Shown here in pieces: positions 45,924 to 57,790 of a DNA stretch of 64,000 nt. This DNA is from Nothopassalora personata (Eukaryota; Ascomycota; Dothideomycetes; Mycosphaerellales; Mycosphaerellaceae): the NCBI GenBank assembly GCA_033816765.1, contig CM066287.1:3162001-3226000 (forward strand), given 5' to 3'. Below the pieces are notes generated by a model. It was not told the origin of the DNA. It searched no databases and was given only the letters and a program-made list of their open reading frames with translations. The first letter of the stretch is position 1. The number at the start of each line of letters is the position of its first letter. The position numbers were made by a program, and so were the translations under genes.

Positions 45924-47564
45924 ATGCTGCGTACAGCGATTGCTAGACTGCCCGGCGCAGAGATTCGAGTTGCACCTTCGAGCTCTCTCCAGGTCCAGGT
46001 CCCCGCAAGAAGCTTCACTACTGCACCCTCGACTCCCATAGTCCGCACGTCAGCTCGTCACACACAGTCGACACCTCGCTTTACCGCTACCGCTACCGCT
46101 ACCGCTACCGCTACCGCCACCGCCACCGCCGCCTCTCGGACGTTCACGACCACCGCCAAGATGGGACGCAAAGAGAGTGATGCCTTCGGCGAGGTTGAGG
46201 TCGACGATAAGGTCTACTGGGGAGCCCAAACGCAGCGCTCCCTGGGCAACTTCAAGATCAATCAGCCACAGGATCGTATGCCACCGCCCATTGTGCGCGC
46301 ATTTGGTGTCTTGAAGGGCGCTGCTGCGACGGTGAACATGAATTTTGGCCTGGACCCCAAGTTGGGCAAGGCCATCCAGCAAGCCGCCAGCGAGGTCGCT
46401 TCTTTGAAGCTGATCGACCACTTCCCCCTGGTCGTATGGCAGACCGGCTCCGGGACACAGTCCAACATGAACGCCAACGAGGTCATCTCCAATCGAGCCA
46501 TTGAGATCCTCGGTGGCCAGATGGGCAGCAAGAAGCCCGTGCACCCAAATGACCATGTCAACATGTCTGCGTCCTCAAATGACACTTTCCCGACAGTAAT
46601 GCACATCGCCGCGGTGCTAGATTTCGAAGAATCGCTCCTCCCGGCATTGAGGAATCTCCACCAAGCCATGAAGCAAAAACAGGAGCAATTCGAGCACATC
46701 ATCAAGATCGGACGTACACATTTGCAGGATGCTACACCCCTCACACTTGGTCAGGAGTTCAGCGGATACGTTACACAGCTGGAGTACGGCATCGAGCGTA
46801 TTGAGTCCTCCTTGCCACGCCTTAGGATGCTCGCACAAGGTGGAACAGCAGTCGGCACTGGCTTGAACACCTTCAAGGGCTTCGACGAGATGATTGCGCG
46901 GGAAGTGAGCAAGCTCACAGGCAAGCAGTTCATCACCGCACCCAACAAGTTCGAGGCATTGGCCGCTCATGACGCCGTTGTTGAGGCTCACGGCCAGCTC
47001 AACACTTTAGCCACATCGTTGTTCAAGATTGCGCAAGATATTCGCTTCCTCGGCTCCGGCCCACGATGCGGTCTCGGTGAGCTCAACCTGCCGGAGAACG
47101 AGCCAGGCAGCTCGATCATGCCGGGTAAGGTAAACCCAACTCAATGCGAGAGCTTGACTATGCTTTGCTGTCAAGTATTCGGCAACCAGGCGGCAACGAC
47201 ATTCGCTGGCTCGCAGGGTAACTTCGAGCTCAATGTCTTCAAGCCGGTCATGATCCGTAACCTGCTGCACTCGTCGCGTCTCCTTGCCGATGGCATGAAC
47301 AGCTTCCGAGAGCACCTGGTCCTCGGACTCGAGGCAAATGAGAGCAAGATTTCAAGTATCATGAAGGAGAGTCTGATGCTGGTGACATGTCTGAACCCTG
47401 TGATCGGGTATGACATGGCTTCCAAGGTCGCCAAGAACGCGCACAAGAAGGGTATCACTCTAAAGGAGAGTGCGATGGAGCTGGAAGCGCTCAGCAGTGA
47501 AAACTTCGATGAGATTGTCCGACCCGAGCTAATGATTGCACCAAAGGACGTGCAGAAGAAGTAA
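45924..47564 (+). CDS. fum1: Fumarate hydratase, mitochondrial (class II)
   Basis: The ATG at 45924 gives 546 residues without introns. The first about 80 residues are a presequence ([17 protein letters not shown]- and S-rich, no acidic cluster) that includes a (Thr-Ala)8 stretch. The mature enzyme starts around [20 protein letters not shown]. Catalytic signatures are [42 protein letters not shown] and the [11 protein letters not shown] fumarase loop with the active-site Ser. It interconverts fumarate and malate in the TCA cycle, and cytosolic fumarase also acts in the DNA-damage response in yeast. A second in-frame ATG at 46161 (GCCAAGATGG, strong context) would give a cytosolic form lacking the presequence. 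Confidence 0.96.
   Translation: MLRTAIARLPGAEIRVAPSSSLQVQVPARSFTTAPSTPIVRTSARHTQSTPRFTATATATATATATATAASRTFTTTAKMGRKESDAFGEVEVDDKVYWGAQTQRSLGNFKINQPQDRMPPPIVRAFGVLKGAAATVNMNFGLDPKLGKAIQQAASEVASLKLIDHFPLVVWQTGSGTQSNMNANEVISNRAIEILGGQMGSKKPVHPNDHVNMSASSNDTFPTVMHIAAVLDFEESLLPALRNLHQAMKQKQEQFEHIIKIGRTHLQDATPLTLGQEFSGYVTQLEYGIERIESSLPRLRMLAQGGTAVGTGLNTFKGFDEMIAREVSKLTGKQFITAPNKFEALAAHDAVVEAHGQLNTLATSLFKIAQDIRFLGSGPRCGLGELNLPENEPGSSIMPGKVNPTQCESLTMLCCQVFGNQAATTFAGSQGNFELNVFKPVMIRNLLHSSRLLADGMNSFREHLVLGLEANESKISSIMKESLMLVTCLNPVIGYDMASKVAKNAHKKGITLKESAMELEALSSENFDEIVRPELMIAPKDVQKK
46083..46130 (+). repeat. Hexanucleotide repeat (ACCGCT/ACCGCC) in the fumarase presequence
   Basis: Eight hexamer units encode alternating Thr-Ala: five ACCGCT followed by three ACCGCC. 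A change of whole units keeps the frame and would vary only the presequence length. Confidence 0.9.
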
Positions 47565-48818
47565 ACGAGATGTATAGATATCAAAGAACCTGACTTCATT
47601 CGCTGGCACTCGTGGCTAGCAGTAGAATGAATCGCCAACGCAATTTGCTTCTTGCGGCAGTTCCTCATCATCTGCAGCGAGCACCGCGCACGATCTAGAC
47701 GCGTCGCAGTCCATCCTCAATTCCGAGCAGTGAGGTCTTTATACATGCTCTTCAGTGCCCAGAGAGAACGCGATTGCTGGCGATGCTCCCACCTCGATGA
47801 TATATTGAAATCAAAGCCACGTATGCAATTGGCTGCCGCTACTTATTGTGCATGCCGCCCTCGCGAGGTCGACTGATTTCAGCTAACTACTATATGCAAG
47901 CAATTGGGTACGGCCCCGTGGCCCACAGGCACCCACTAGCACATTCAAAGGGCGCTAATGCACACGATATGCCGAACAATATGCGAATCGTCGGCTGCGA
48001 TGAAAGCGAGAATGCCGTCGAGGCAGGTCTTGCGTTGTATAATAGGTTCTCGAGAAGTGATGTTGCAACTTGCGCGCGCGTGCTCTGTCACTACTTCGTT
48101 CCTTTCCCCAGCCTACTGGCGCATTTAGGCGTAGCGAGAAGAAAGGGACCCCCCGAGGGAATGGTGTCGGAGAAGTATAGTAAGGTCAGGTAAGGCAAGG
48201 CAAGGAGGAGTCTGGAGCTCCGGTCGATATTAATCCTATGTTTAGGACACACACAGCAGCAGCATCAGCAGCGATTGGTTTGTCTAGAAGGCTCTCCGCG
48301 ATGTGGTGCCCGGTTCGATAGCAAGTAGTCATTAGAGAAGAAGCACTGCCGTGAGAAGCATCACTCTTCGTCAGCAGCCATTCTATTCCGATGCGGACTT
48401 TCGTGATTCGCTGCGTGGTTGCTGCTGCGGCGGCGCATAGCACCTCGATGTGTGGCTGTGAAGGTATGCCGCGACCTGGCTGCGGGCTCTCGATCTTGAG
48501 AGGGATAGGATGGCCTATTGCCCGGATACAGTCAGCCAACAGCAGACATGGGGGATGGACGGTAGAGATGGGCGATAGACGTGAGATTAGGTGAGAAGTT
48601 CGGGCAAGGAAACGATCTCGTACTATAGCTGTCATCAGTCGTGATGAGTAGGGATAACATCAACATGTAAGGGCCACCCAGTTTCGTTTTTTGTTCCGTG
48701 CACCAACTCGGCCGTTACTTCCTCGCACAGCGCATGCCATAAAGAACGCATCCAGAAAGGCTCAGAAGGAGCCAAATATGCTTCGCGAAGAGAACGCAGC
48801 TAGTCCGGGTCTATCTTT
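47565..48818. other. Intergenic, fumarase to Rua1-like gene
   Basis: About 1.25 kb between convergent genes, with short frames only (largest 149 codons, 48186-48635 minus, no recognised features). GGTAAGGCAAGGCAAGG near 48188-48204 is a short G/A-rich repeat. No gene called. Confidence 0.5.
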
Positions 48819-49889
48819 TCATTCATCACCTTTCGTTCGAACTTGCTTCAAATGCTTCGGCGTGGATCCTCGTGGCGAGGTACTCTTCGGTCGACTACGA
48901 GCTGGGCGGCTGCCAACCTTGTTCTTTACTTGGCATCGGTAGGCATGTCGGAAGTAGGGCGTTGCCCATTTCTCCCTCCGACCAACGTAGATCCATTGAT
49001 GACAACCACCACATAGCGCTTCGCAACCCACAGCTCCTTGGGCATGTCTGAACTTCAAAGGTAGGTCAAACATTTTTCCGGTCGTGCAGCTTATGCCGTG
49101 GGTATAGTGCATGTGGTACCAGTATGCAGAGTCTTTCAGTTTGTGCCTGTTGGTCATTAGCTATGTAACAGGCGGCGGATTGCAAGTGATCGATTACCAT
49201 GTAGAGCATAACCCGCACCAGCCCTCGCGATCGAAACCATCGCCCCGGACCCAGCGAGCAGTATACTCATCGCTGGCAGACTTCGGGTTTTGCCGACGCG
49301 GCACCGTACCATCAGGGTTTTGTTGCAATGGGGGATCTTTCCTCGTTATAGCACTGGACGATGGCAGAGATGGCGAAAGTGGCTCCAGTTCCATGTCCAG
49401 ATACGTTGAAGAAGTGTTGGCAAGATCAGATGCACGCCTCGTCGCCTCAAAGTGATCAAATAGCTGTGCCTGGCGGGGCTGTTGACCATAGCTGTGCCAT
49501 GCCATCGAGTTGATGTCCTCAATAGCAATGCCATCGTGAGAACCTAGGGATTCAGAGGTACGTGGAACTTGAGGTCTTGAGGGGGAGCCAGAGTTCAGAT
49601 GTGTGAGGGGAGCAGGCCTGACAACTCCAGAGTCTGGTCTTGCGACAAGTGGAGAACGATGTCCATAGCCCGGCCTTGATCGGAGATACGCCCAGTCATG
49701 GCCGCCATCAAAGTTTGCATGCTCGCCGTAAGAGCCCGTGGAAGACTGTGCTTGCAAATAGAGTTCACAGTCGTCGTAGATGCCATAGTCAGTCGAGGAT
49801 TACAGAACAGGGACGGCACCATCGATTTGCCCAGGCCAATACCAATCACTCCATTCCTGGGATGTAGTGGTCTCGTAGGAAGGGTTCAT
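48819..49889 (-). CDS. Rua1-type C-terminal zinc-finger (DUF4451-like) protein
   Basis: Model on the minus strand: exons 49889-49809, 49745-49198 and 49146-48819, giving 318 residues. The C-terminal domain has RWVRGDGFDREGWCGLC joined across a 51-bp intron to STWHKLKDSAYWYHMHYTHG, then CEALCGGCHQW and FRHAYRC, i.e. paired CxxC and HxxxC ligands. This matches the Rua1-like domain of fungal transcription regulators. The N-terminal two thirds is Ser/Pro-rich and disordered. The first intron (63 bp, GTTCTG donor, CTGAC branch) is uncertain: it removes a TAA and keeps the frame, otherwise the protein would start later, near 49757. Nuclear DNA binding is inferred. Targets are unknown. Confidence 0.7.
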
Positions 49890-51308
49890 TGACACCAACT
49901 TGGTCGGAAGCACACTCAATGTGACGTGGTGAGAAAGCACTTTGTTACGAAGAGAACAAGTCAAAAAGTGGAGATGGCTTCTCCATATCAGCTCACCATT
50001 TGTGATCAATATCACTGCTTGGTACAGTCTGTGGTGTGGCAGACTGCATCCTTCTGGATCCCTTGTGCACGGCTTCGCCGCTGCACAGAGCTACATCGAG
50101 CCAGGTTAAATTACTAGACGGTTGCCTGAACACACTACCAGAAATGTCCGCATGTATGCTGGACGCTTTGATCCCATAACTCGTAGCGCGATACACCGGG
50201 TGCATGCACGTAAAAGGACCATCCGGAACTTGCCCTTATGGCGATTGTGGGCTGCGGCAGGGCCCGGCCCAGATGATCGAAGCAAGGGATGTCTGCAGAG
50301 CTGTCATTGACGAATTTGGAGTTGCTGATGGTGCATTGCCGCGTCTTTGAGTGGTCAGACGGCTGGCTGGATATATTGAAAGCGAAGCAGCCATTGCACA
50401 GCATCTCGTATCTGGTAGACCTGCAGAAGGCCTCGATTAGGGCTCTTGAACGGTCTGGCCAGCGTGCAAAGACGAAGACTTGTGGTGGCACCAGAGTCCA
50501 GACCCCGTTGATATTGAGCTTGTCAGTGCGCTTTTGTCAGCATTGCCTGCAGATATATGAAGTCACTTTCGCATTCCTCCACTGCTGTCATTTCCCGCCC
50601 CTTCATGCTATCCGCACGAGCACGAGCAGGTCGGTCGCTCTTGCCGACCTTGTGTGTGTGTGTGTGGGCGTGCCCAAAACGGGGGATGTCTCGGCTGTCC
50701 ACGGTCCCCAGCTTCAGCGCTGGCATGTGCGGTGTCTTGTAAGGCATGTGCTTCGTCGTCATCTCTCAACAATAGTCCTACTGTTAGACTCCAAGACCAC
50801 GCTGCTAACAGGACTTGCCGATTCTGCCCCAGCCAGACAGCGGCAGGAAACGTTCCAAAATGGGGTTGAGCGTGGCCCAGGTATGTCAAGTCTGTGTATA
50901 GCACGACAGGCTGAAATGTAGGCTCAGATCGATGGTCGCGATGATGTGGCACAAAGGAGTGAGGTGGTTGAGGGAAGAAGAAAGTGGTCAAGTTATCGCC
51001 GTACTCGACCGCCGCTTGCAAGGATGTCGCCGACGAAAAGCGCGCTTGCACGTGCTCTGGCCGACCCGCCTTGCCGCCCCGCCGAAATCTGGAGCTTGGC
51101 TCTTGCGTATGGGCCACGCCACGCCTGCGACTGTACCACTTCATCCGCCCAGCTTTGCTGATGACGGAGCCGCCGAGAGCAGTCGTGGGCTCAAGCCATT
51201 GTCTCATTCACCCGCAAATAGCTGCATCTTTTCAGATCACTTTTTCGAGATGCTACATCGCCATGTCGCCCTACAGTGACTATCAATCAGGACTGTATCA
51301 TCACAACA
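49890..51308. other. Intergenic, Rua1-like to SET gene (divergent)
   Basis: 1.4 kb between divergent genes. Contains a perfect (TG)8 microsatellite (50651-50666). Several overlapping frames up to 210 codons exist on both strands, but none shows conserved residues, so none is called. Confidence 0.5.
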
Positions 51309-53242
51309 ATGGCAATGCCAAACATGGACTCAGACGTCGATGCTTTGGCTCGTGACCTTGGTCTACGAATCAATGAGGAGCTTCCGCGCATACTGAGACA
51401 ACTTCTCAACGAGCAAGCCGGTTTTGATGGAGGACAACTCCACTTCGAATGCAGCCTGTCGAGCGGACACCCCGGCCTTGGTGACAGAGCTCATGCTATC
51501 AGAGTGGCATCGGTCGAAATTCCTGCAGATGTAGGAACGCCGATGAGCTGTCGTAGCCCATGCGAGGGCAATGATGGTCTCGAGCCGTGTTCTGGCCGCC
51601 CAAGTTCCACTTCTGTGGACTGCAGTGTCCCAGGCTCTCCGAATGGAAATTTTCGACCCAGGCTACCGGCAGCGTCGTTATCAGACGATGACCCTCGACC
51701 ACCCAAAAGGCGAGCCGTTGGAGGCCTGAGAATAGGCAGCTCAGACTTGACGGCGGATTCATCGAATGGGAGCAAGGCCATGACCAGAAGACTCGAAAGT
51801 GATGCCAGAGTGTTTCCACAGCGAAAGAAGCGTTTGTCGGAGAATCCCGCTCTGCAGCCGTCGTCGCTCGATAAGTTCATTGGAGGCATTTGGGACAGCA
51901 TCTTCAGTGGTGTTCGAATGGATCCAACTGAAGTTATCGAACAGTGGCAAGCTATAGAAGAGAATGGACAGCCTCGACTCCTAATGGAGACGGATACGGA
52001 AATTGCTATTCGCGATGACTCCGTGGTCAGAGGTTCGTTTGGGCGCATGAACATCTTAGCTCGGAAGATAAGTCAGACAAGTCGTACTTGCCGCTCCTTA
52101 GAGGTGATCGTTCAAGCACATTGGGTGCAAGCGTTCGATGACCGTGTGTCAGAACTAACCTCATCCATGACCAAGGAGAAGGCCAAGAAGACCGCCATTT
52201 CAGAGGCTTGCATGGACTTCAGCTGGAGCGAGAAGGAGCTACGAAACAAAATGGCTATCTGGCGTGGATACCACGACATTCAGAATACTGGAGGCTGGGC
52301 AGCACTGGTTTTCGCGGGTATGGGCCTTTATCGGTTCTGCAAGTATCGAGTGTCGTTTACAGAGGAAACATTTCAAGCGCTCAGGTCTCTCAGGCATCGT
52401 TTTGAAGTGGCCGCCGATACCTTGCATCCACGCTGGAGAAGTCTTTTGGCGATTGTGGGTGTAACGACAGAGAGGAAGTATACGGGACACCCGCACGACT
52501 GGGTAGTCAATTCTCCGACCAACGAGGCCGTGCCTCTTGCGACCACATACCATCGCTGGGACAAGAACTTCAGCTATACACATCTTGACGAGTCCGCCAT
52601 TGATGAAGACACCTGGGGCTTGTTTGATCCGCGAACAGTACTCCCTGCAACCGATCCGGCCTCTTACACATGTCAAACCTGCAACGAGCAACAATCTGAT
52701 GACCCTCGGATCAACCACTGTTCATGCTTTCCGAACCTCTACGGAAGCGCCAAGGCTGGTTTCACACCAGTACAGGTGTTTCGTACCCCGAATGGCAAGA
52801 ATAATGGCTTGCTTGCTTGCTGCGCTTTTGAGCGAGGTGCTGCTGTGGGCGAGTTCGTCGGCGAAATCACAGCTGGGTTAACGAATATGGATGTTATGGT
52901 AGGCCAGACGGAGCGAGCTGCGTACCAGATTTGGCAAGGCAAGCAAGGGAACCACACAAGATTCGTGAATCACTCCTGTCAACCGAACAGCCAATTCGAA
53001 CGATTCGTATGGCTCGGCACGCAGCGAGTCGTGTTGGTCTCGAAAGGCATTGAGGCAGATGAGGAAGTGACCGTGGACTACTCTGACACTTACTGGAAGG
53101 TAAGAGCAAGACCATTATCATTCGTTCCACATGCACTGCTAATTTCCTACAGAATCTTGACAAAGAGTGTCTGTGCGGTCAGCCTAAATGTCGTTACAAA
53201 GGCCGGTCAAGGCCTCTGTTGACACCTTCTGAGTCAAATTGA
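51309..53242 (+). CDS. SET-domain lysine methyltransferase-like protein
   Basis: Model: exons 51309-53099 and 53153-53242, giving 626 residues. About 180 disordered N-terminal residues with KRRAV/RKKR basic patches are followed by a conserved-looking region of unknown fold (DKFIGGIWDSIFSGVRMDP, then SLEVIVQAHWVQAFDDRVS). A pre-SET-like Cys cluster (YTCQTCNEQ ... HCSCFPN) precedes the SET domain. That domain has GLLACCAFERGAAVGEFVGE, NHTRFVNHSCQPNSQFERF and VDYSDTYW. The post-SET CLCGQPKC is completed only across the 53-bp intron. All three parts are needed for the H3K9-type SET fold, so histone methylation is plausible, but the pre-SET has fewer Cys than Clr4/DIM-5. Substrate unknown. Convergent with the P450 gene, 59 bp apart. 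Confidence 0.85.
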
Positions 53243-53301
53243 TCGGACGACGACGTTGCCGGAAAGTCATACATGTATTGATCTACAATATCCATGATTG
53301 C

Positions 53302-54997
53302 TCAATTCCTTGATATCACGTGCCTTGGCTTAAAGGTCGTGATGAAGCCCAGCTGTCGCACAAACCAAGCATTATGGGTCTTCCATTCAGAGTCCGGGTT
53401 CGCCATCTCGACGGTGAAGTTGCGAAGGAAAGTGGGCACGAGCTTGTAAATCTGCCCAAACAGAAGGGTGTTAGCTACACTCGAACGCCACGGGGTAATG
53501 CCTCAGCGACTGATGCTTAGCAGGGAAGTCGGAGTAGGCATGGCTCGGACACGATGCATTTCCACTCACCTCAAGCATACTGATGTTCTTCCCAATGCAG
53601 GTTCTGGCGCCTGCTCCAAACTGCAACATGCTTGCTTTCATCTCTCGGAGCTGATCTGGCTTAGCTTCCAGCCATCTTTCTGGTCGAAACGTGTCTGGGT
53701 CGGCACCGAAGATCGGCTGTCGATGAATGACCCATGGATTGCACCCAACGATAGTACCGCCGGGGATCTGGTGCCCTAGAATATCCATGCCCTGAGGCGG
53801 TACAACACGTTCAAGGGGCAGGCCTGGCGCTGGGTGCATTCTGAAAGATTCTTGTATCACGGCGTCGAGGTAAGGCAGCTTCAAGCTCTCGGCCCAGCTG
53901 ACCATGTGATGCTCTCTCTGTGCTATGGATCCATTGCGGGCGGCTTCGTCGAGCTCCTCCATCAGAGTCCGATAGACACGCGGGTTCTTGATCAGGAAGT
54001 AGAAGACTGAGCTCAGACTGATGGCCGTGGTCTCTGACCCTGCAAAAATCATCGATGTGCACGAGCTCAATACTTGTCGGTCTGTCATGAACTCGGGATG
54101 ATTATGCTGTGCCTGGGTAAACTTCGTAAGAAGATCCACGCCCTTTGCGGAAGAGTCCCCCAATGAACCATGTTGCTTGACCTTCTCCATGTCGGAAGCT
54201 CTGTCGGCGGCCTGTGCGAGGGCGAATTTGGTGACAGGGAACACAGTCTTGCTTATGCCCCATTGTTGGAGCTTGAGCTTGATGGGATTCTTCTCGAAGA
54301 TGAGATCGAGGAAGGGCATTTGACCGATTGGGGCAGCATAGTCCAAGAACTTCCCGACGAAGGCGACTATACCGTCCACGTCTTCGTCTCGTTCCACAAA
54401 CCCCAAGCGCTTGCTCCAGGTCAGCTCGCCAATGACATCGAACGCGAAGTATTGGAGCCATTTGGAGAAAGTACAACTTTTTCCCGTATCGCAGTATCGA
54501 CGTTTTGTCTGCTCAATGAACGCGCTCATGGTACTATCGACAAGAGGCTCGTAGCCGACCAACGAGCTCATTGAAAAAGCGTTGTTGACGCAGCGTCGGT
54601 ACTTGGCGTGATAATCTTCGTCCTTGGTGCTGAACAGTGACTGCAGGCGCTGACCCTTCGCCACAGCCTGCTGGACCGGATAGAAGTCTGACTTCGTCAT
54701 CTGTTTGTTTAATCCGTAGATGCTCTTGATGGCGTCAGGATCCGCGAAGGACAGCACGTTTGGTCCCAGTCGGACCACATCGCCGTACCGCCTGTGGAGT
54801 TGTATATGAGTCTGTTCCGGTCGGCGACCAAGGACGTCGAAGTATCGCCACCAATCTGTGAATGCCGCAAGAGCAGGTCCTGGGTATTTGTGTAGGCCAT
54901 GGTAGTATTTGTTGCGGAGGAGGTACAGCCCAAGCGATGCTGTTAGGGCCAATGGCCAGTATGCAAGCAACAAGGCGAAGAATGTGGCTGCGATCAT
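53302..54997 (-). CDS. Cytochrome P450 monooxygenase (pisatin demethylase/benzoate hydroxylase-like)
   Basis: Model: exons 54997-53570 and 53451-53302 on the minus strand, giving 525 residues. The ATG at 54997 starts directly with an ER anchor (MIAATFFALLLAYWPLALTA) and KYPGPALAAFTDWW. The oxygen-binding helix is MIFAGSETTAISLS. The ExxR is ESFR and the PERF-type motif is FRPERW. The heme loop is FGAGARTCIGKNIS. The 118-bp intron falls after LE, and the last exon encodes YKLVPTFLRNFTVEM and a 30-residue tail. Motif style fits the CYP group containing fungal aromatic O-demethylases. Catalysis: O2/NADPH-dependent hydroxylation at the ER with a separate reductase. Substrate not predictable. Confidence 0.92.
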
Positions 54998-57016
54998 GTT
55001 GAAGTCGCAATGGTGTGCAAGGTGCACCGTGTGCAGTTGAGTGGACACGCAAGAGTTTGGTGTGTGACGTGATTGGCAATGAGATGCTGCACTTACATTT
55101 TATATATAGCCTGGTAGTAAGGCATTGATAAGTGCCGATGCCATGTGATTGTGCTACATGGCCCGATCGTCATGCACCGGATGCTCAGAGTCTGATTCGC
55201 GTCGTCTTTTGCGTCAATATTGATTGTGCGCGCGTCTTTACTCCTCCGGTTGGCTACAACAACGAAGAGAGTGGATTGCGATCGAAGCTGAAGGCTGACT
55301 TGACTGTAGCTGCAATTCGTGGCACCACGGCAGATGTACCGAGCTCGTAGGGACGGGCGATTCTTGCCGCTTTGTAAGGGCAATCGCGAAGAGAATTGCA
55401 TAGAGCCACAGGGGGTTTTCTGTTTATCGATGCTTTGCCTGCATCTTTTAAAAGAATGAAGTGCCGATTGTCGTGTTTGCAACGCGTGGCGTGCACCAGG
55501 TTCCCGACCGGCAGTTGGCGAAATCCATCTGCCGAGAGGTAAGCACAACTCGAATCCAAGCGATAGCGGACCCAATTTTCGAGTCCGTGCGACGCCCTTG
55601 TCGGTGAATCGATTGGCCGAATGCCCCCACAAGCGTGCAGACAGGCAGGCCACTGCCGACCGACTCCCTGAAGACCCCCAGGACTGCAAAGGGATACACA
55701 TCAGGACAATTAATGTTAGATATCTACAGTATACTCTGAATGCGCAAGCCTGGGCGTGTAACGATGCATTCTCCTCTGCGTTCATCACCCGCCACCAGGC
55801 GTGAGCGCGTCTTTGCGGCCAAACTGAGCGCCCGAGAGGATCGGTAAAACTTTCCGACACCTACGATACCAGAATGTGCCTGGAATGGTAGTGTTCGTCC
55901 GAGTCGTGCTCTTGGAGTAATGCGCATCGACGCAGCTGCCACCAGAGGTTCGCTGTTGAAAGACTGGCGAGTCTGGTTGGCACCAAATGGCATTGCATTG
56001 TGGTCCTGACTAAGCATCATATTCTCTAATCTTGCTGCGACTGTCTCTTCTCTCTAGATTGATGCCAGCCGGTGATATACGCGTCGTGAGCGGCGCGGCA
56101 ATGTGTCGCCGTGTCCACAATCTTGCTCGGGCACGTCCCAAGCAACTACAATATACCGTGATGATCATCTTGCTTGGGATGGCCCAGCAGGAGGAGTTCC
56201 ATCTCGGCGGATGTTGTATGTGGTCAACCAAACCTTTCGTCCGGACTGGAGTGGAGATGCTCGTCAGGAGTTCCACCGATGCTGGTCCGGGTTTTCGAGA
56301 GCGTACTGACGTAGCAGTTGTTGTAGGCGAAGCGCAGTTGTTGTAGGCGAAGCGATTGATGCGAATGGAACTCCCCGTTCGTCTGCGCGGGATCCGGGCT
56401 TTGCGCCATGCCTGAGTCCGTCGCTGCATTGCTTCAACGAATACCGCGCCAGAGAAATGACACCTTGTAGAGCCCAAAGGTCGGAACTTCAGTGAGCCGC
56501 AGGCTGTTGTGTAACGTGAATGACGCGGGCGGCGGCCGTTCGATAGGGTACTGCTCGTGTCGCTGCGCACTATGTCATCGTCTATGAGATCATCGACTTC
56601 GCGGTGCGGCGAAATGTTGCGTATCGCTGGCCGCGCTCGCGTCACCGCGCGTGTGAAACACTGAAGAAAGGGTCAAGTAACGGACTGCTAGGTCCACTTG
56701 GCCACGTGAGACTAAGCTTCAGCCTTTCGACAGATCATCAATCTTTTGAGCTGAATCGGCGATTGGGCATGTGTCGCTGTCGTGCTATGAGTGCCGATGC
56801 TCTACATGATCTCGCTGCATGTCGAAATCTGGTAAGAATGGCTGTCTGGACCGAGATAGATGCGAGGCGGACAGAGCTACCCTTTCAACAAGCTGCCAGT
56901 AGACATGCATCGTGCGACGACCATGTCAATGCGGTCGTGGAGCAAATACCAATGCTAGCCATTCTTTCTCCTTTTCACTATAGACCATCCCTCACAGCAC
57001 TGTACTGTCTCCACTC
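54998..57016. other. Intergenic, P450 to hypothetical gene
   Basis: About 2 kb. Frames of 255 and 211 codons (minus, 55093-55860 and 56010-56645) look non-coding (Arg/Ser/Leu-rich, no motif). A perfect 20-bp tandem duplication is present (next entry). Nothing else seen. Confidence 0.45.
56315..56354. repeat. Two perfect tandem copies of a 20-bp unit
   Basis: CAGTTGTTGTAGGCGAAGCG is repeated head-to-tail at 56315-56334 and 56335-56354. Probably a recent slippage duplication in non-coding DNA. Confidence 0.85.
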
Positions 57017-57790
57017 ATGGCGCCGACAATACCGCCCTTAGCCCAGAGTGAATCGAAGTCGAAGTTCTTTGAGAGGCTCAATCTGAACAAGGATGACCCG
57101 GCAGACAAACATCTATACGCGTTGATGAAGGTAACGCAGCTGTGCAGCTGTGAGTGATGTTGTCGTAGTTAGGCTGATTTGCTTTAGGTGGAGGCTGCCG
57201 AAGGGAGGAAGCGCTTGATCGAAAGCCATGCATCGTTCGTCCTCTTTCGTAGTTCGATGTATCTTCACTGATAGTCTCCAAGACATGAGTCCATCAATGA
57301 GACAGCAATGCACCGCGAGATTCTGAACATATGTCAGCGTGCGAGTCGACAGACGAAAAATGTGTACGAGCTGGGCCGGGACACCGACGGTGTAGTGGAA
57401 GAAAACTGGATTGTCCGATGGTATGTACCACAGGCTGATGTGATACGCTCCAAGTATAGTGCCAGTCGTCGGGTATGCTGTGCGCGCTCCCAGAACAGCT
57501 AACTCTTCGTAGGCTCCTATGGCACGCTTTCAGATACCGTGATCAGCGCAACAACAGAGGTCGCAGGCCAGCATCGTACGTTGGTGAATCCGGAGAGGAC
57601 GGCTCTAGTGAGGTCATTGCAAGCAAATCGACCACGCCGGCTTCGAGTAGCGAGTCAAGCTGTGCGCCTGCTGCTCATACTGTTGGAGGTACTCAGAGAT
57701 GCCCCAGATGTCGCTTCGCTGCTAACTCTGATGCTCATCTTTAGGCTCGACAACTTCAGGTGGGCGCTTTTGGGACCCCGTACGCAATAG
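57017..57790 (+). CDS. Hypothetical small protein, multi-exon, 3' structure uncertain
   Basis: Supported part: exons 57017-57130, 57188-57238 and 57290-57420 (introns 57 and 51 bp, GT..AG) encode about 98 residues starting MAPTIPPLAQSESKSKFFE and containing KHLYALMKVEAAEGRKRLIE and EILNICQRASRQTKNVYEL. The phase is kept at both joins. After GTATGT at 57421 the reading is ambiguous. Further exons may use GTATGC at 57475 and the frames open to 57744 or 57790, which carry a Ser/Thr-rich stretch and a CPRC. Charged, helical, soluble; no family recognised. Confidence 0.45.

Noticed and set aside
48305..48325. tRNA B-box-like GGTTCGAT word
   Set aside because: No matching A-box at the right distance and no cloverleaf; not a tRNA gene by eye. 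No rRNA or tRNA was found in the window.
50289..51207. Overlapping 210-codon plus and 199-codon minus frames
   Set aside because: Both run through a (TG)8 microsatellite, neither has a recognisable domain, and they cannot both be real.
55093..55860. 255-codon minus-strand frame
   Set aside because: No conserved motif, Arg/Ser/Leu-rich composition typical of chance frames in GC-rich DNA, and several competing frames on both strands.
56010..56645. 211-codon minus-strand frame
   Set aside because: Arg-rich, no domain, and contains the 20-bp tandem duplication; looks non-coding.
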